Below, one piece after another: positions 48,706-62,840 of a stretch of 64,000 bases of DNA (its first letter is position 1; the number at the start of each line of letters is the position of its first letter). This DNA comes from Flabesymbios commensalis (taxonomy: Eukaryota > Annelida > Polychaeta > Terebellida > Flabelligeridae): contig OZ024908.1 of the NCBI GenBank assembly GCA_964017125.1, forward strand, positions 80,599,499-80,663,498, given 5' to 3'. Made by a program: the position numbers and the translations under genes. Under the pieces are notes generated by a model. The model worked only from the letters and a program-made list of their open reading frames with translations, was not told where the DNA came from and searched no databases.

Positions 48706-51700
48706 ATCAAATTTTACACTAATCTCATTAATAACTTTTAAAGTAATCAATGAAACTTCGCCAAATTGACAGGGCAGTTTCCGTAATACCAGCCGATGGC
48801 GCCTGCAAAATTACATGAAAAACAGTTGAGAATTAACGTCTGACTTGACGTCTAAATGAATAACTTTTGAAATACTCAATCAAATTTCACACTAATCTCA
48901 ATAATAACTTTTGAAGTAGTCAATGAAACGTCGACAAATTCACAGGGCAATTGTCGTAGTACCAGCCGATGGTGCCTGCAAAATTACATGGATAACGGTT
49001 GAGAATTGACGTCTGAATTGACGTCTAAATGAATAACTTTTAAAAATACTCAATCAAATTTCACACTAATCTCATTAATAACTTTTGAAGTAATCAATGA
49101 AACTCCGCCAAATTTACAGGGCAGTTGCCGTAATACCTGCCGATGGTGCTTGCAAAATTACATGGAAAACGATTGAGAATTGACGTCTGAATTGACGTCT
49201 AAATGAATAACTTTTAAAAATACTCAATCAAATTTCACACTAATCTCATTAATAACTATTGAAGTAATCAATGAAACTCCGCCAAATTTACAGGGCAGTT
49301 AGCGTAATACCTGCCGATGGTGCCTGCAAAATTACATGGAAAACGGTTGAGAATTGACGTCTGAATTGACGTCTAAATGAATAACTTTTAAAAATACTCA
49401 ATCAAATTTCACACTAATCTCATTAATAACTTTTGAAGTAATCAATGAAACTCCACCAAATTTACAGGGCAGTTAGCGTAATACCTGCCGATGGTGCCTG
49501 CAAAATTACATGGAAAACGGTTGAGAATTGACGTCTGAATTGACGTCTAAATGAATTTTTTTTAAAATACTCAATCAAATTTCACACTAATCTCATTAAT
49601 AACTTTTGAAGTAATCAATGAAACTCCGCCAAATTTACAGGGCAGCTGCCGTAGGACCAGCCGATGGTGCCTGCAAAATTACATGGAAAACGGTTGAAAA
49701 TTGACGTCTGAATTGACGTCTAAATGAATAACTTTTAAAAATACTCAATCAAATTTTACACTAATCTCATTAATAACTTTTGAAGTAATTAATGAAACTC
49801 CGCCAAATTTACAGGGCAATTGCCGTAGTACCAGCCGATCCCGCCTGCAATATTACATGAAAAACGGTTAAGAATTAACGTCTGAATTGATGTCCAAAAG
49901 AATAACTTTTGAAATACTCAATCAAATTTCGCACTAATCTCAATAATAACTTTCGAAGTGGTCGATGAAACGTCGACAAATTCACAGGGCAGTTGCCGTA
50001 GTACCAGCCGATGGCGCCTGCAAAATTACATGGAAAACGGTTGAGAATTGACGTCTGAATTGACGTTTAAATGAATAACTTTTAAAAATACTCAATCAAA
50101 TTTTACACTAATCTCATTAAAAACTTTTAAAGTAATCAATGAAACTTCGCCAAATTGACAGGGCAGTTTCCGTAATACCAGCCGATGGCGCCTGCAAAAT
50201 TACATGAAAAACAGTTGAGAATTAACGTCTGACTTGACGTCTAAATGAATAACTTTTGAAATACTCAATCAAATTTCACACTAATCTCAATAATAACTTT
50301 TGAAGTAGTCAATGAAACGTCGACAAATTCACAGGGCAATTGTCGTAGTACCAGCCGATGGTGCCTGCAAAATTACATGGATAGCGGTTGAGAATTGACG
50401 TCTGAATTGACGTCTAAATGAATAACTTTTAAAAATACTCAATCAAATTTCACACTAATCTCATTAATAACTTTTGAAGTAATCAATGAAACTCCGCCAA
50501 ATTTACAGGGCAGCTGCCGTAAGACCAGCCGATGGTGCCTGCAAAATTACATGGAAAACGGTTGAAAATTGACGTCTGAATTGACGTCTAAATGAATAAC
50601 TTTTAAAAATACTCAATCAAATTTTACACTAATCTCATTAATAACTTTTGAAGTAATTAATGAAACTCCGCCAAATTTACAGGGCAATTGCCGTAGTACC
50701 AGCCGATGGCGCCTGCAATATTACATGAAAAACGGTTAAGAATTAACGTCTGAATTGATGTCCAAATGAATAACTTTTGAAATACTCAATCAAATTTCGC
50801 ACTAATCTCAATAATAACTTTCGAAGTGGTCGATGAAACGTCGACAAATTCACAGGGCAGTTGCCGTAGTACCAGCCGATGGCGCCTGCAAAATTACATG
50901 GAAAACGGTTGAGAATTGACGTCTGAATTGACGTTTAAATGAATAACTTTTAAAAATACTCAATCAAATTTTACACTAATCTCATTAATAACTTTTAAAG
51001 TAATCAATGAAACTTCGCCAAATTGACAGGGCAGTTTCTGTAATACCAGCCGATGGCGCCTGCAAAATTACATGAAAAACAGTTGAGAATTAACGTCTGA
51101 CTTGACGTCTAAATGAATAACTTTTGAAATACTCAATCAAATTTCACACTAATCTCAATAATAACTTTTGAAGTAGTCAATGAAACGTCGACAAATTCAC
51201 AGGGCAATTGTCGTAGTACCAGCCGATGGTGCCTGCAAAATTACATGGATAACGGTTGAGAATTGACGTCTGAATTGACGTCTAAATGAATAACTTTTAA
51301 AAATACTCAATCAAATTTCACACTAATCTCATTAATAACTTTTGAAGTAATCAATGAAACTCCGCCAAATTTACAGGGCAGTTGCCGTAATACCTGCCGA
51401 TGGTGCTTGCAAAATTACATGGAAAACGGTTGAGAATTGACGTCTGAATTGACGTCTAAATGAAAAACTTTTAAAAATACTCAATCAAATTTCACACTAA
51501 TCTCATTAATAACTTTTGAAGTAATCAATGAAACTCCGCCAAATTTACAGGGCAGTTGCCGTAATACCTGCCGATGGTGCCTGCAAAATTACATGGAAAA
51601 CGGTTGAGAATTGACGTCTGAATTGACGTCTAAATGAATAACTTTTAAAAATACTCAATCAAATTTCACACTAATCTCATTAATAACTTTTGAAGTAATC

Positions 51701-53222
51701 AATGAAACTCCGCCAAATTTACAGGGCAGTTGGCGTAATACCTGCCGATGGTGCCTGCAAAATTACATGGAAAACGGTTGAGAATTGACGTCTGAATTGA
51801 CGTCTAAATGAATTTTTTTTTAAAATACTCAATCAAATTTCACACTAATCTCATTAATAACTTTTGAAGTAATCAATGAAACTCCGCCAAATGTACAGGG
51901 CAGCTGCCGTAAGACCAGCCGATGGTGCCTGCAAAATTACATGGAAAACGGTTGAAAATTGACGTCTGAATTGACGTCTAAATGAATAACTTTTAAAAAT
52001 ACTCAATCAAATTTTACACTAATCTCATTAATAACTTTTGAAGTAATTAATGAAACTCCGCCAAATTTACAGTGCAGTTGCCGTAATACGTGCCGATGGT
52101 GCCTGCAAAATTACATGGAAAACGGTTGAGAATTGACGTCTGAATTGACGTCTAAATGATTTTTTTTTAAAAATACTCAATCAAATTTTACACTAATCTC
52201 ATTAATAACTTTTAAAGTAATCAATGAAACTTCGCCAAATTGACAGGGCAGTTTCCGTAATACCAGCCGATGGCGCCTGCAAAATTACATGAAAAACAGT
52301 TGAGAATTAACGTCTGACTTGACGTCTAAATGAATAACTTTTGAAATACTCAATCAAATTTCACACTAATCTCAATAATAACTTTTGAAGTAGTCAATGA
52401 AACGTCGACAAATTCACAGGGCAATTGTCGTAGTACCAGCCGATGGTGCCTGCAAAATTACATGGATAACGGTTGAGAATTGACGTCTGAATTGACGTCT
52501 AAATGAATAACTTTTAAAAATACTCAATCAAATTTCACACTAATCTCATTAATAACTTTTGAAGTAATCAATGAAACTCCGCCAAATTTACAGGGCAGTT
52601 GCCGTAATACCTGCCGATGGTGCTTGCGAAATTACATGGAAAACGGTTGAGAATTGACGTCTGAATTGACGTCTAAATGAAAAACTTTTAAAAATACTCA
52701 ATCAAATTTCACACTAATCTCATTAATAACTTTTGAAGTAATCAATGAAACTCCGCCAAATTTACAGGGCAGTTGCCGTAATACGTGCCGATGGTGCCTG
52801 CAAAATTACATGGAAAACGGTTGAGAATTGACGTCTGAATTGACGTCTAAATGAATTTTTTTTTAAAATACTCAATCAAATTTCACACTAATCTCATTAA
52901 TAACTTTTGAAGTAATCAATGAAACTCCGCCAAATTTACAGGGCAGCTGCCGTAAGACCAGCCGATGGTGCCTGCAAAATTACATGGAAAACGGTTGAGA
53001 ATTGACGTCTGAATTGAGGTCTAAATGAATAACTTTTAAAAATACTCAATCAAATTTCACACTAATCTCATTAATAACTTTTGAAGTAATCCATGAAACT
53101 CCGCCAAATTTACAGGGCAGTTAGCGTAATACCTGCCGATGGTGCCTGCAAAATTACATGGAAAACGGTTGAGAATTGACGTCTGAATTGACGTCTAAAT
53201 GAATTTTTTTTAAAAATACTCA
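48706..53222 (+). repeat. Mixed block of E-F-A-C-D runs and repeated B monomers
   Basis: About 26 monomers. It starts C-D-B-B-B with GTTAGCG markers at about 49.29 and 49.47 kb, followed by two E-F-A-C-D runs from about 49.57 and 50.44 kb and further B runs (one with GTTGGCG near 51.73 kb). An F/B hybrid lies near 52.07 kb (AATTAATG, then AGTGCAGTTG and AATACGTGCC), followed by a T-run and a type C. Variants near 49.84 kb (CCGATCCCGCC) and 53.02 kb (GAATTGAGGTC) are unique here. No gene is present. Confidence 0.88.
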
Positions 53223-56200
53223 ATCAAATTTCACACTAATCTCATTAATAACTTTTGAAGTAATCAATGAAACTCCGCCAAATTTACAGGGCAGCTGCCG
53301 TAAGACCAGCCGATGGTGCCTGCAAAATTACATGGAAAACGGTTGAAAATTGACGTCTGAATTGACGTCTAAATGAATAACTTTTAAAAATAGTCAATCA
53401 AATTTTACACTAATCTCATTAATAACTTTTGAAGTAATTAATGAAACTCCGCCAAATTTACAGGGCAATTGCCGTAGTACCAGCCGATGGCGCCTGCAAT
53501 ATTACATGAAAAACGGTTAAGAATTAACGTCTGAATTGATGTCCAAATGAATAACTTTTGAAATACTCAATCAAATTTCGCACTAATCTCAATAATAACT
53601 TTCGAAGTGGTCGATGAAACGTCGACAAATTCACAGGGCAGTTGCCGTAGTACCAGCCGATGGCGCGTGCAAAATTACATGGAAAACGGTTGAGAATTGA
53701 CGTCTGAATTGACGTTTAAATGAATAACTTTTAAAAATACTCAATCAAATTTTACACTAATCTCATTAATAACTTTTAAAGTAATCAATGAAACTTCGCC
53801 AAATTGACAGGGCAGTTTCCGTAATACCAGCCGATGGCGCCTGCAAAATTACATGAAAAACAGTTGAGAATTAACGTCTGACTTGACGTCTAAATGAATA
53901 ACTTTTGAAATACTCAATCAAATTTTACACTAATCTCAATAATAACTTTTGAAGTAGTCAATGAAACGTCGACAAATTCACAGGGCAATTGTCGTAGTAC
54001 CAGCCGATGGTGCCTGCAAAATTACATGGATAACGGTTGAGAATTGACGTCTGAATTGACGTCTAAATGAATAACTTTTAAAAATACTCAATCAAATTTC
54101 ACACTAATCTCATTATTAACTTTTGAAGTAATCAATGAAACTCCGCCAAATTTACAGGGCAGCTGCCGTAAGACCAGCCGATGGTGCCTGCAAAATTACA
54201 TGGAAAACGGTTGAAAATTGACGTCTGAATTGACGTCTAAATGAATAACTTTTAAAAATACTCAATCAAATTTTACATTAATCTCATTAATAACTTTTGA
54301 AGTAATTAATGAAACTCCGCCAAATTTACAGGGCAATTGCCGTAGTACCAGCCGATGGCGCCTGCAATATTACATGAAAAACGGTTAAGAATTAACGTCT
54401 GAATTGATGTCCAAATGAATAACTTTTGAAATACTCAATCAAATTTCACACTAATCTCAATAATAACTTTTGAAGTAGTCAATGAAACGTCGACAAATTC
54501 ACAGGGCAATTGTCGTAGTACCAGCCGATGGTGCCTGCAAAATTACATGGATAACGGTTGAGAATTGACGTCTGAATTGACGTCTAAATGAATAACTTTT
54601 AAAAATACTCAATCAAATTTCACACTAATCTCATTAATAACTTTTGAAGTAATCAATGAAACTCCGCCAAATTTACAGGGCAGTTGCCGTAATACCTGCC
54701 GATGGTGCTTGCAAAATTACATGGAAAACGGTTGAGAATTGACGTCTGAATTGACGTCTAAATGAAAAACTTTTAAAAATACTCAATCAAATTTCACACT
54801 AATCTCATTAATAACTTTTGAAGTAATTAATGAAACTCCGCCAAATTTACAGGGCAGTTGCCGTAATACCTGCCGATGGTGCCTGCAAAATTACATGGAA
54901 AACGGTTGAGAATTGACGTCTGAATTGACGTCTAAATGAATTTTTTTTAAAAATACTCAATCAAATTTCACACTAATCTCATTAATAACTTTTGAAGTAA
55001 TCAATGAAACTCCGCCAAATTTACAGGGCAGCTGCCGTAAGACCAGCCGATGGTGCCTGCAAAATTACATGGAAAACGGTTGAAAATTGACGTCTGAATT
55101 GACGTCTAAATGAATAACTTTTAAAAATACTCAATCAAATTTTACACTAATCTCATTAATAACTTTTGAAGTAATTAATGAAACTCCGCCAAATTTACAG
55201 GGCAATTGCCGTAGTACCAGCCGATGGCGCCTGCAATATTACATGAAAAACGGTTAAGAATTAACGTCTGAATTGATGTCCAAATGAATAACTTTTGAAA
55301 TACTCAATCAAATTTCGCACTAATCTCAATAATAACTTTCGAAGTGGTCGATGAAACGTCGACAAATTCACAGGGCAGTTGCCGTAGTACCAGCCGATGG
55401 CGCCTGCAAAATTACATGGAAAACGGTTGAGAATTGACGTCTGAATTGACGTTTAAATGAATAACTTTTAAAAATACTCAATCAAATTTTACACTAATCT
55501 CATTAATAACTTTTAAAGTAATCAATGAAACTTCGCCAAATTGACAGGGCAGTTTCCGTAATACCAGCCGATGGCGCCTGCAAAATTACATGAAAAACAG
55601 TTGAGAATTAACGTCTGACTTGACGTCTAAATGAATAACTTTTGAAATACTCAATCAAATTTTACACTAATCTCAATAATAACTTTTGAAGTAGTCAATG
55701 AAACGTCGACAAATTCACAGGGCAATTGTCGTAGTACCAGCCGATGGTGCCTGCAAAATTACATGGATAACGGTTGAGAATTGACGTCTGAATTGACGTC
55801 TAAATGAATAACTTTTAAAAATACTCAATCAAATTTCACATTAATCTCATTATTAACTTTTGAAGTAATCAATGAAACTCCGCCAAATTTACAGGGCAGC
55901 TGCCGTAAGACCAGCCGATGGTGCCTGCAAAATTACATGGAAAACGGTTGAAAATTGACGTCTGAATTGACGTCTAAATGAATAATTTTTAAAAATACTC
56001 AATCAAATTTTACATTAATCTCATTAATAACTTTTGAAGTAATTAATGAAACTCCGCCAAATTTACAGGGCAATTGCCGTAGTACCAGCCGATGGCGCCT
56101 GCAATATTACATGAAAAACGGTTAAGAATTAACGTCTGAATTGATGTCCAAATGAATAACTTTTGAAATACTCAATCAAATTTCACACTAATCTCAATAA

Positions 56201-56696
56201 TAACTTTTGAAGTAGTCAATGAAACGTCGACAAATTCACAGGGCAATTGTCGTAGTACCAGCCGATGGTGCCTGCAAAATTACATGGATAACGGTTGAGA
56301 ATTGACGTCTGAATTGACGTCTAAATGAATAACTTTTAAAAATACTCAATCAAATTTCACACTAATCTCATTAATAACTTTTGAAGTAATCAATGAAACT
56401 CCGCCAAATTTACAGGGCAGTTGCCGTAATACCTGCCGATGGTGCTTGCAAAATTACATGGAAAACGGTTGAGAATTGACGTCTGAATTGACGTCTAAAT
56501 GAAAAACTTTTAAAAATACTCAATCAAATTTCACACTAATCTCATTAATAACTTTTGAAGTAATTAATGAAACTCCGCCAAATTTACAGGGCAGTTGCCG
56601 TAATACCTGCCGATGGTGCCTGCAAAATTACATGGAAAACGGTTGAGAATTGACGTCTGAATTGACGTCTAAATGAAATTTTTTTAAAAATACTCA
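53223..56696 (+). repeat. 10-monomer HOR (1,737 bp), two tandem copies
   Basis: Copies are 53223-54959 and 54960-56696, each 1,737 bp. Order is E-F-A-C-D-E-F-D-B-B. Shared private markers include CTCATTATTAAC (54111 and 55848), TTTTACATTAATCTC (about 54275 and 56012) and a TTTTACAC type D start (about 53923 and 55659). F is followed directly by D in the second half of the unit, so A and C have been lost there. Both copies end in a B with a T-run. Confidence 0.92.
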
Positions 56697-57565
56697 ATCA
56701 AATTTCACACTAATCTCATTAATAACTTTTGAAGTAATCAATGAAACTCCGCCAAATTTACAGGGCAGCTGCCGTAAGACCAACCGATGGTGCCTGCAAA
56801 ATTACATGGAAAACGGTTGAAAATTGACGTCTGAATTGACGTCTAAATGAATAACTTTTAAAAATACTCAATCAAATTTTACACTAATCTCATTAATAAC
56901 TTTTGAAGTAATTAATGAAACTCCGCCAAATTTACAGGGCAATTGCCGTAGTACCAGCCGATGGCGCCTGCAATATTACATGAAAAACGGTTAAGAATTA
57001 ACGTCTGAATTGATGTCCAAATGAATAACTTTTGAAATACTCAATCAAATTTCGCACTAATCTCAATAATAACTTTCGAAGTAGTCAATGAAACGTCGAC
57101 AAATTCACAGGGCAATTGTCGTAGTACCAGCCGATGGTGCCTGCAAAATTACATGGATAACGGTTGAGAATTGACGTCTGAATTGACGTCTAAATGAATA
57201 ACTTTTAAAAATACTCAATCAAATTTCACACTAATCTCATTAATAACTTTTGAAGTAATCAATGAAACTCCGCCAAATTTACAGGGCAGTTGCCGTAATA
57301 CCTGCCGATGGTGCTTGCAAAATTACATGGAAAACGGTTGAGAATTGACGTCTGAATTGACGTCTAAATGAAAAACTTTTAAAAATACTCAATCAAATTT
57401 CACACTAATCTCATTAATAACTTTTGAAGTAATTAATGAAACTCCGCCAAATTTACAGGGCAGTTGCCGTAATACCTGCCGATGGTGCCTGCAAAATTAC
57501 ATGGAAAACGGTTGAGAATTGACGTCTGAATTGACGTCTAAATGAATTTTTTTTTAAAATACTCA
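56697..57565 (+). repeat. 5-monomer remnant E-F-(A/D)-B-B
   Basis: 869 bp that parallel the second half of the 10-mer. The third monomer is an A/D hybrid: TTTCGCAC and CTTTCGAAG of type A, then GTAGTCAATG, CAATTGTCG and GGATAACGG of type D, switching near 57083. In the 10-mer the corresponding position holds a plain D, so either this hybrid is the intermediate or a separate exchange occurred here. Confidence 0.8.
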
Positions 57566-60500
57566 ATCAAATTTCACACTAATCTCATTAATAACTTTTG
57601 AAGTAATCTATGAAACTCCGCCAAATTTACAGGGCAGCTGCCGTAAGACCAGCCGATGGTGCCTGCAAAATTACATGGAAAACGGTTGAAAATTGACGTC
57701 TGAATTGACGTCTAAATGAATAACTTTTAAAAATACTCAATCAAATTTTACACTAATCTCATTAATAACTTTTGAAGTAATTAATGAAACTCCGCCAAAT
57801 TTACAGGGCAATTGCCGTAGTACCAGCCGATGGCGCCTGCAATATTACATGAAAAACGGTTAAGAATTAACGTCTGAATTGATGTCCAAATGAATAACTT
57901 TTGAAATACTCAATCAAATTTCGCACTAATCTCAATAATAACTTTCGAAGTGGTCGATGAAACGCCGACAAATTCACAGGGCAGTTGCCGTAGTACCAGC
58001 CGATGGCGCCTGCAAAATTACATGGAAAACGGTTGAGAATTGACGTCTGAATTGACGTTTAAATGAATAACTTTTAAAAATACTCAATCAAATTTTACAC
58101 TAATCTCATTAATAACTTTTAAAGTAATCAATGAAACTTCGCCAAATTGACAGGGCAGTTTCCGTAATACCAGCCGATGGCGCCTGCAAAATTACACGAA
58201 AAACAGTTGAGAATTAACGTCTGACTTGACGTCTAAATGAATAACTTTTGAAATACTCAATCAAACTTCACACTAATCTCAATAATAACTTTTGAAGTAG
58301 TCAATGAAACGTCGACAAATTCACAGGGCAATTGTCGTAGTACCAGCCGATGGTGCCTGCAAAATTACATGGATAACGGTTGAGAATTGACGTCTGAATT
58401 GACGTCTAAATGAATAACTTTTAAAAATACTCAATCAAATTTCACACTAATCTCATTAATAACTTTTGAAGTAATCAATGAAACTCCGCCAAATTTACAG
58501 GGCAGTTGCCGTAATACCTGTCGATGGTGCTTGCAAAATTACATGGAAAACGGTTGAGAATTGACGTCTGAATTGACGTCTAAATGAAAAACTTTAAAAA
58601 ATACTCAATCAAATTTCACACTAATCTCATTATTAACTTTTTAAGTAATCAATGAAACTTGCCAAATTTACAGGGCAGTTGCCGTAATACCTGCCGATGG
58701 TGCCTGCAAAATTACATGGAAAACGGTTGAGAATTGACGTCTGAATTGACGTCTAAATGAATTTTTTTTAAAAATACTCAATCAAATTTCACACTAATCT
58801 CATTAATAACTTTTGAAGTAATCAATGAAACTCCGTCAAATTTACAGGGCAGCTGCCGTAAGACCAGCCGATGGTGCCTGCAAAATTACATGGAAAACGG
58901 TTGAAAATTGACGTCTGAATTGACGTCTAAATGAATAACTTTTAAAAATACTCAATCAAATTTTACACTTATCTCATTAATAACTTTTGAAGTAATTAAT
59001 GAAACTCCGCCAAATTTACAGGGCAATTGCCGTAGTACCAGCCGATGGCGCCTGCAATATTATATGAAAAACGGTTAAGAATTAACGTCTGAATTGATGT
59101 CCAAATGAATAACTTTTGAAATACTCAATCAAATTTCGCACTAATCTCAATAATAACTTTCGAAGTGGTCGATGAAACGTCGACAAATTCACAGGGCAGT
59201 TGCCGTAGTACCAGCCGATGGCGCCTGCAAAATTACATGGAAAACGGTTGAGAATTGACGTCTGAATTGACGTTTAAATGAATAACTTTTAAAAATACTC
59301 AATCAAATTTTACACTAATCTCATTAATAACTTTTAAAGTAATCAATGAAACTTCGCCAAATTGACAGGGCAGTTTCCGTAATACCAGCCGATGGCGCCT
59401 GCAAAATTACATGAAAAACAGTTGAGAATTAACGTCTGACTTGACGTCTAAATGAATAACTTTTGAAATACTCAATCAAATTTCACACTAATCTCAATAA
59501 TAACTTTTGAAGTAGTCAATGAAACGTCGACAAATTCACAGGGCAATTGTCGTAGTACCAGCCGATGGTGCCTGCAAAATTACATGGATAACGGTTGAGA
59601 ATTGACGTCTGAATTGACGTCTAAATGAATAACGTTTAAAAATACTCAATCAAATTTCACACTAATCTCATTAATAACTTTTGAAGTAATCAATGAAACT
59701 CCGCCAAAATTACAGGGCAGTTGCCGTAATACCTGCCGATGGTGCTTGCAAAATTACATGGAAAACGGTTGAGAATTGACGTCTGAATTGACGTCTAAAT
59801 GAAAAACTTTTAAAAATACTCAGTCAAATTTCACACTAATCTCATTAATAACTTTTGAAGTAATCAATGAAACTCCGCCAAATTTACAGGGCAGCTGCCG
59901 TAAGACCAGCCGATGGTGCCTGCAAAATTACATGGAAAACGGTTGAAAATTGACGTCTGAATTGACGTCTAAATGAATAACTTTTAAAAATACTCAATCA
60001 AATTTTACACTAATCTCATTAATAACTTTTGAAGTAATTAATGAAACTCCGCCAAATTTACAGGGCAATTGCCGTAGTACCAGCCGATGGCGCCTGCAAT
60101 ATTACATGAAAAAACGGTTAAGAATTAACGTCTGAATTGATGTCCAAATGAATAACTTTTGAAATACTCAATCAAATTTCGCACTAATCTCAATAATAAC
60201 TTTCGAAGTGGTCGATGAAACGTCGACAAATTCACAGGGCAGTTGCCGTAGTACCAGCCGATGGCGCCTGCAAAATTACATGGAAAACGGTTGAGAATTG
60301 ACGTCTGAATTGACGTTTAAATGAATAACTTTTAAAAATACTCAATCAAATTTTACACTAATCTCATTAATAACTTTTAAAGTAATCAATGAAACTTCGC
60401 CAAATTGACAGGGCAGTTTCCGTAATACCAGCCGATGGCGTCTGCAAAATTACATGAAAAACAGTTGAGAAATAACGTCTGACTTGACGTCTAAATGAAT

Positions 60501-60865
60501 AACTTTTGAAATACTCAATCAAATTTCACACTAATCTCAATAATAACTTTTGAAGTAGTCAATGAAACGTCGACAAATTCACAGGGCAATTGTCGTAGTA
60601 CCAGTCGATGGTGCCTGCAAAATTACATGGATAACGGTTGAGAATTGACGTCTGAATTGACGTCTAAATGAATAACTTTTAAAAATACTCAATCAAATTT
60701 CACACTAATCTCATTAATAACTTTTGAAGTAATCAATGAAACTCCGCCAAATTTACAGGGCAGTTGCCGTAATACCTGCCGATGGTGCTTGCAAAATTAC
60801 ATGGAAAACGGTTGAGAATTGACGTCTGAATTGACGTCTAAATGAAAAACTTTTAAAAATACTCA
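57566..60865 (+). repeat. Basic-order units E-F-A-C-D-B(-B), three copies
   Basis: Units start at 57566 (1,215 bp, E-F-A-C-D-B-B), 58781 (1,042 bp, E-F-A-C-D-B) and 59823 (1,043 bp, E-F-A-C-D-B). The extra base in the last unit fits the ATGAAAAAACGG in its F monomer near 60110. The second B of the first unit is unusual (CTTTTTAAGTAATC, GAAACTTGCCAAATTT, near 58640-58660). This is the simplest and most orderly run of the six families and the reason I take the hexamer as the base unit. Confidence 0.88.
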
Positions 60866-61212
60866 ATCAAATTTCACACTAATCTCATTAATAACTTTTG
60901 AAGTAATCAATGAAACTCCGCCAAATTTACAGGGCAGCTGCCGTAAGACCAGCCGATGGTGCCTGCAAAATTACATGGAAAACGGTTGAAAATTGACGTC
61001 TGAATTGACGTCTAAATGAATAACTTTTAAAAATACTCAATCAAATTTTACACTAATCTCATTAATAACTTTTGAAGTAATTAATGAAACTCCGCCAAAT
61101 TTACAGGGCAATTGCCGTAGTACCAGCCGATGGCGCCTGCAATATTACATGAAAAACGGTTAAGAATTAACGTCTGAATTGATGTCCAAATGAATAACTT
61201 TTGAAATACTCA

Positions 61213-61280
61213 ATCAAATTTCGCACTAATCTCATTAATAACTTTTGAAGTAGTCAATGAAACGTCGACAAATTTACAGG
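61213..61280 (+). repeat. Truncated monomer (68 bp), type A'-like left part
   Basis: The joint TTTACAGG to AAAATTTCAC is the same, but the left part is A' (TTTCGCAC, GTAGTCAATGAAACG, GTCGACAAATTTACAGG) rather than B. The partner has AATGTCATTGATAAC. A new left part with an unchanged joint points to recombination or conversion within the 68 bp, not an independent deletion. Confidence 0.92.
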
Positions 61281-62840
61281 AAAATTTCACACTAATGTCA
61301 TTGATAACTTTTGAAGTACTTAATCAATCTTCGCCAAATTTACAGGGCAGTTGCCGTAGTGCCAGCCGATGGTGCCTGCAAAATCACATGGAAAACGGTT
61401 GAGAATTGACGTCTGAATTGACGTCTAAATGAATAACTTTTAAAAATACTCAATCAAATTCATCACTATTCTCATTAATAACTTTTGATGTAATCAATGA
61501 AACTCCGCCAAATTTACAGGGCAGTTGCCGTAAGACCAGCCGATGGTGCCTGCAAAATTGCATGGAAAACGGTTGAAAATTGACGTCTGAATTGATGTCT
61601 AAATGAATAACTTTTGAAATACTCAATCAAATTTCGCACTAATCTCATTAATAACTTTTGAAGCAATTAATGAAACTCCGCCAAATTTACAGGGCAATTG
61701 CCGTAGTACCAGCCGATGGCGCCTGCAATATTACATGAAAAACGGTTGAGAATTAACGTCTGAATTGATGTCTAAATGAATAACTTTTGAAATACTCAAT
61801 CAAATTTCGCACTAATCTCAATAATAACTTTCGAAGTGGTCGATGAAACGTCGACAAATTCACAGGGCAGTTGCCGTAGTACCAGCCGATGGCGCCTGCA
61901 AAATTACATGGAAAACGGTTGAGAATTGACGTCTGAATTGACGTTTAAATGAATAACTTTTAAAAATACTCAATCAAATTTTACACTAATCTCATTAATA
62001 ACTTTTAAAGTAATCAATGAAACTTCGCCAAATTGACAGGGCAGTTTCCGTAATACCAGCCGATGACGCCTGCAAAATTACATGAAAAACAGTTGAGAAT
62101 TAACGTCTGACTTGACGTCTAAATGAATAACTTTTGAAATACTCAATCAAATTTCACACTAATCTCAATAATAACTTTTGAAGTAGTCAATGAAACGTCG
62201 ACAAATTCACAGGGCAATTGTCGTAGTACCAGCCGATGGTGCCTGCAAAATTACATGGATAACAGTTGAGAATTGACGTCTGAATTGACGTCTAAATGAA
62301 TAACTTTTAAAAATACTCAATCAAATTTCACACTAATCTCATTAATAACTTTTGAAGTAATCAATGAAACTCCGCCAAATTTACAGGGCAGTTGCCGTAA
62401 TACCTGCCGATGGTGCTTGCAAAATTACATGGAAAACGGTTGAGAATTGACGTCTGAATTGACGTCTAAATGAAAAACTTTTAAAAATACTCAATCAAAT
62501 TTCACATTAATCTCATTAATAACTTTTGAAGTAATCAATGAAACTCCGCCAAATTTACAGGGCAGCTGCCGTAAGACCAGCCGATGGTGCCTGCAAAATT
62601 ACATGGACAACGGTTGAAAATTGACGTCTGAATTGACGTCTAAATGAATAACTTTTAAAAATACTCAATCAAATTTTACACTAATCTCATTAATAACTTT
62701 TGAAGTAATTAATGAAACTCCGCCAAATTTACAGGGCAATTGCCGTAGTACCAGCCGATGGCGCCTGCAATATTACATGAAAAACGGTTAAGAATTAACG
62801 TCTGAATTGATGTCCAAATGAATAACTTTTGAAATACTCA

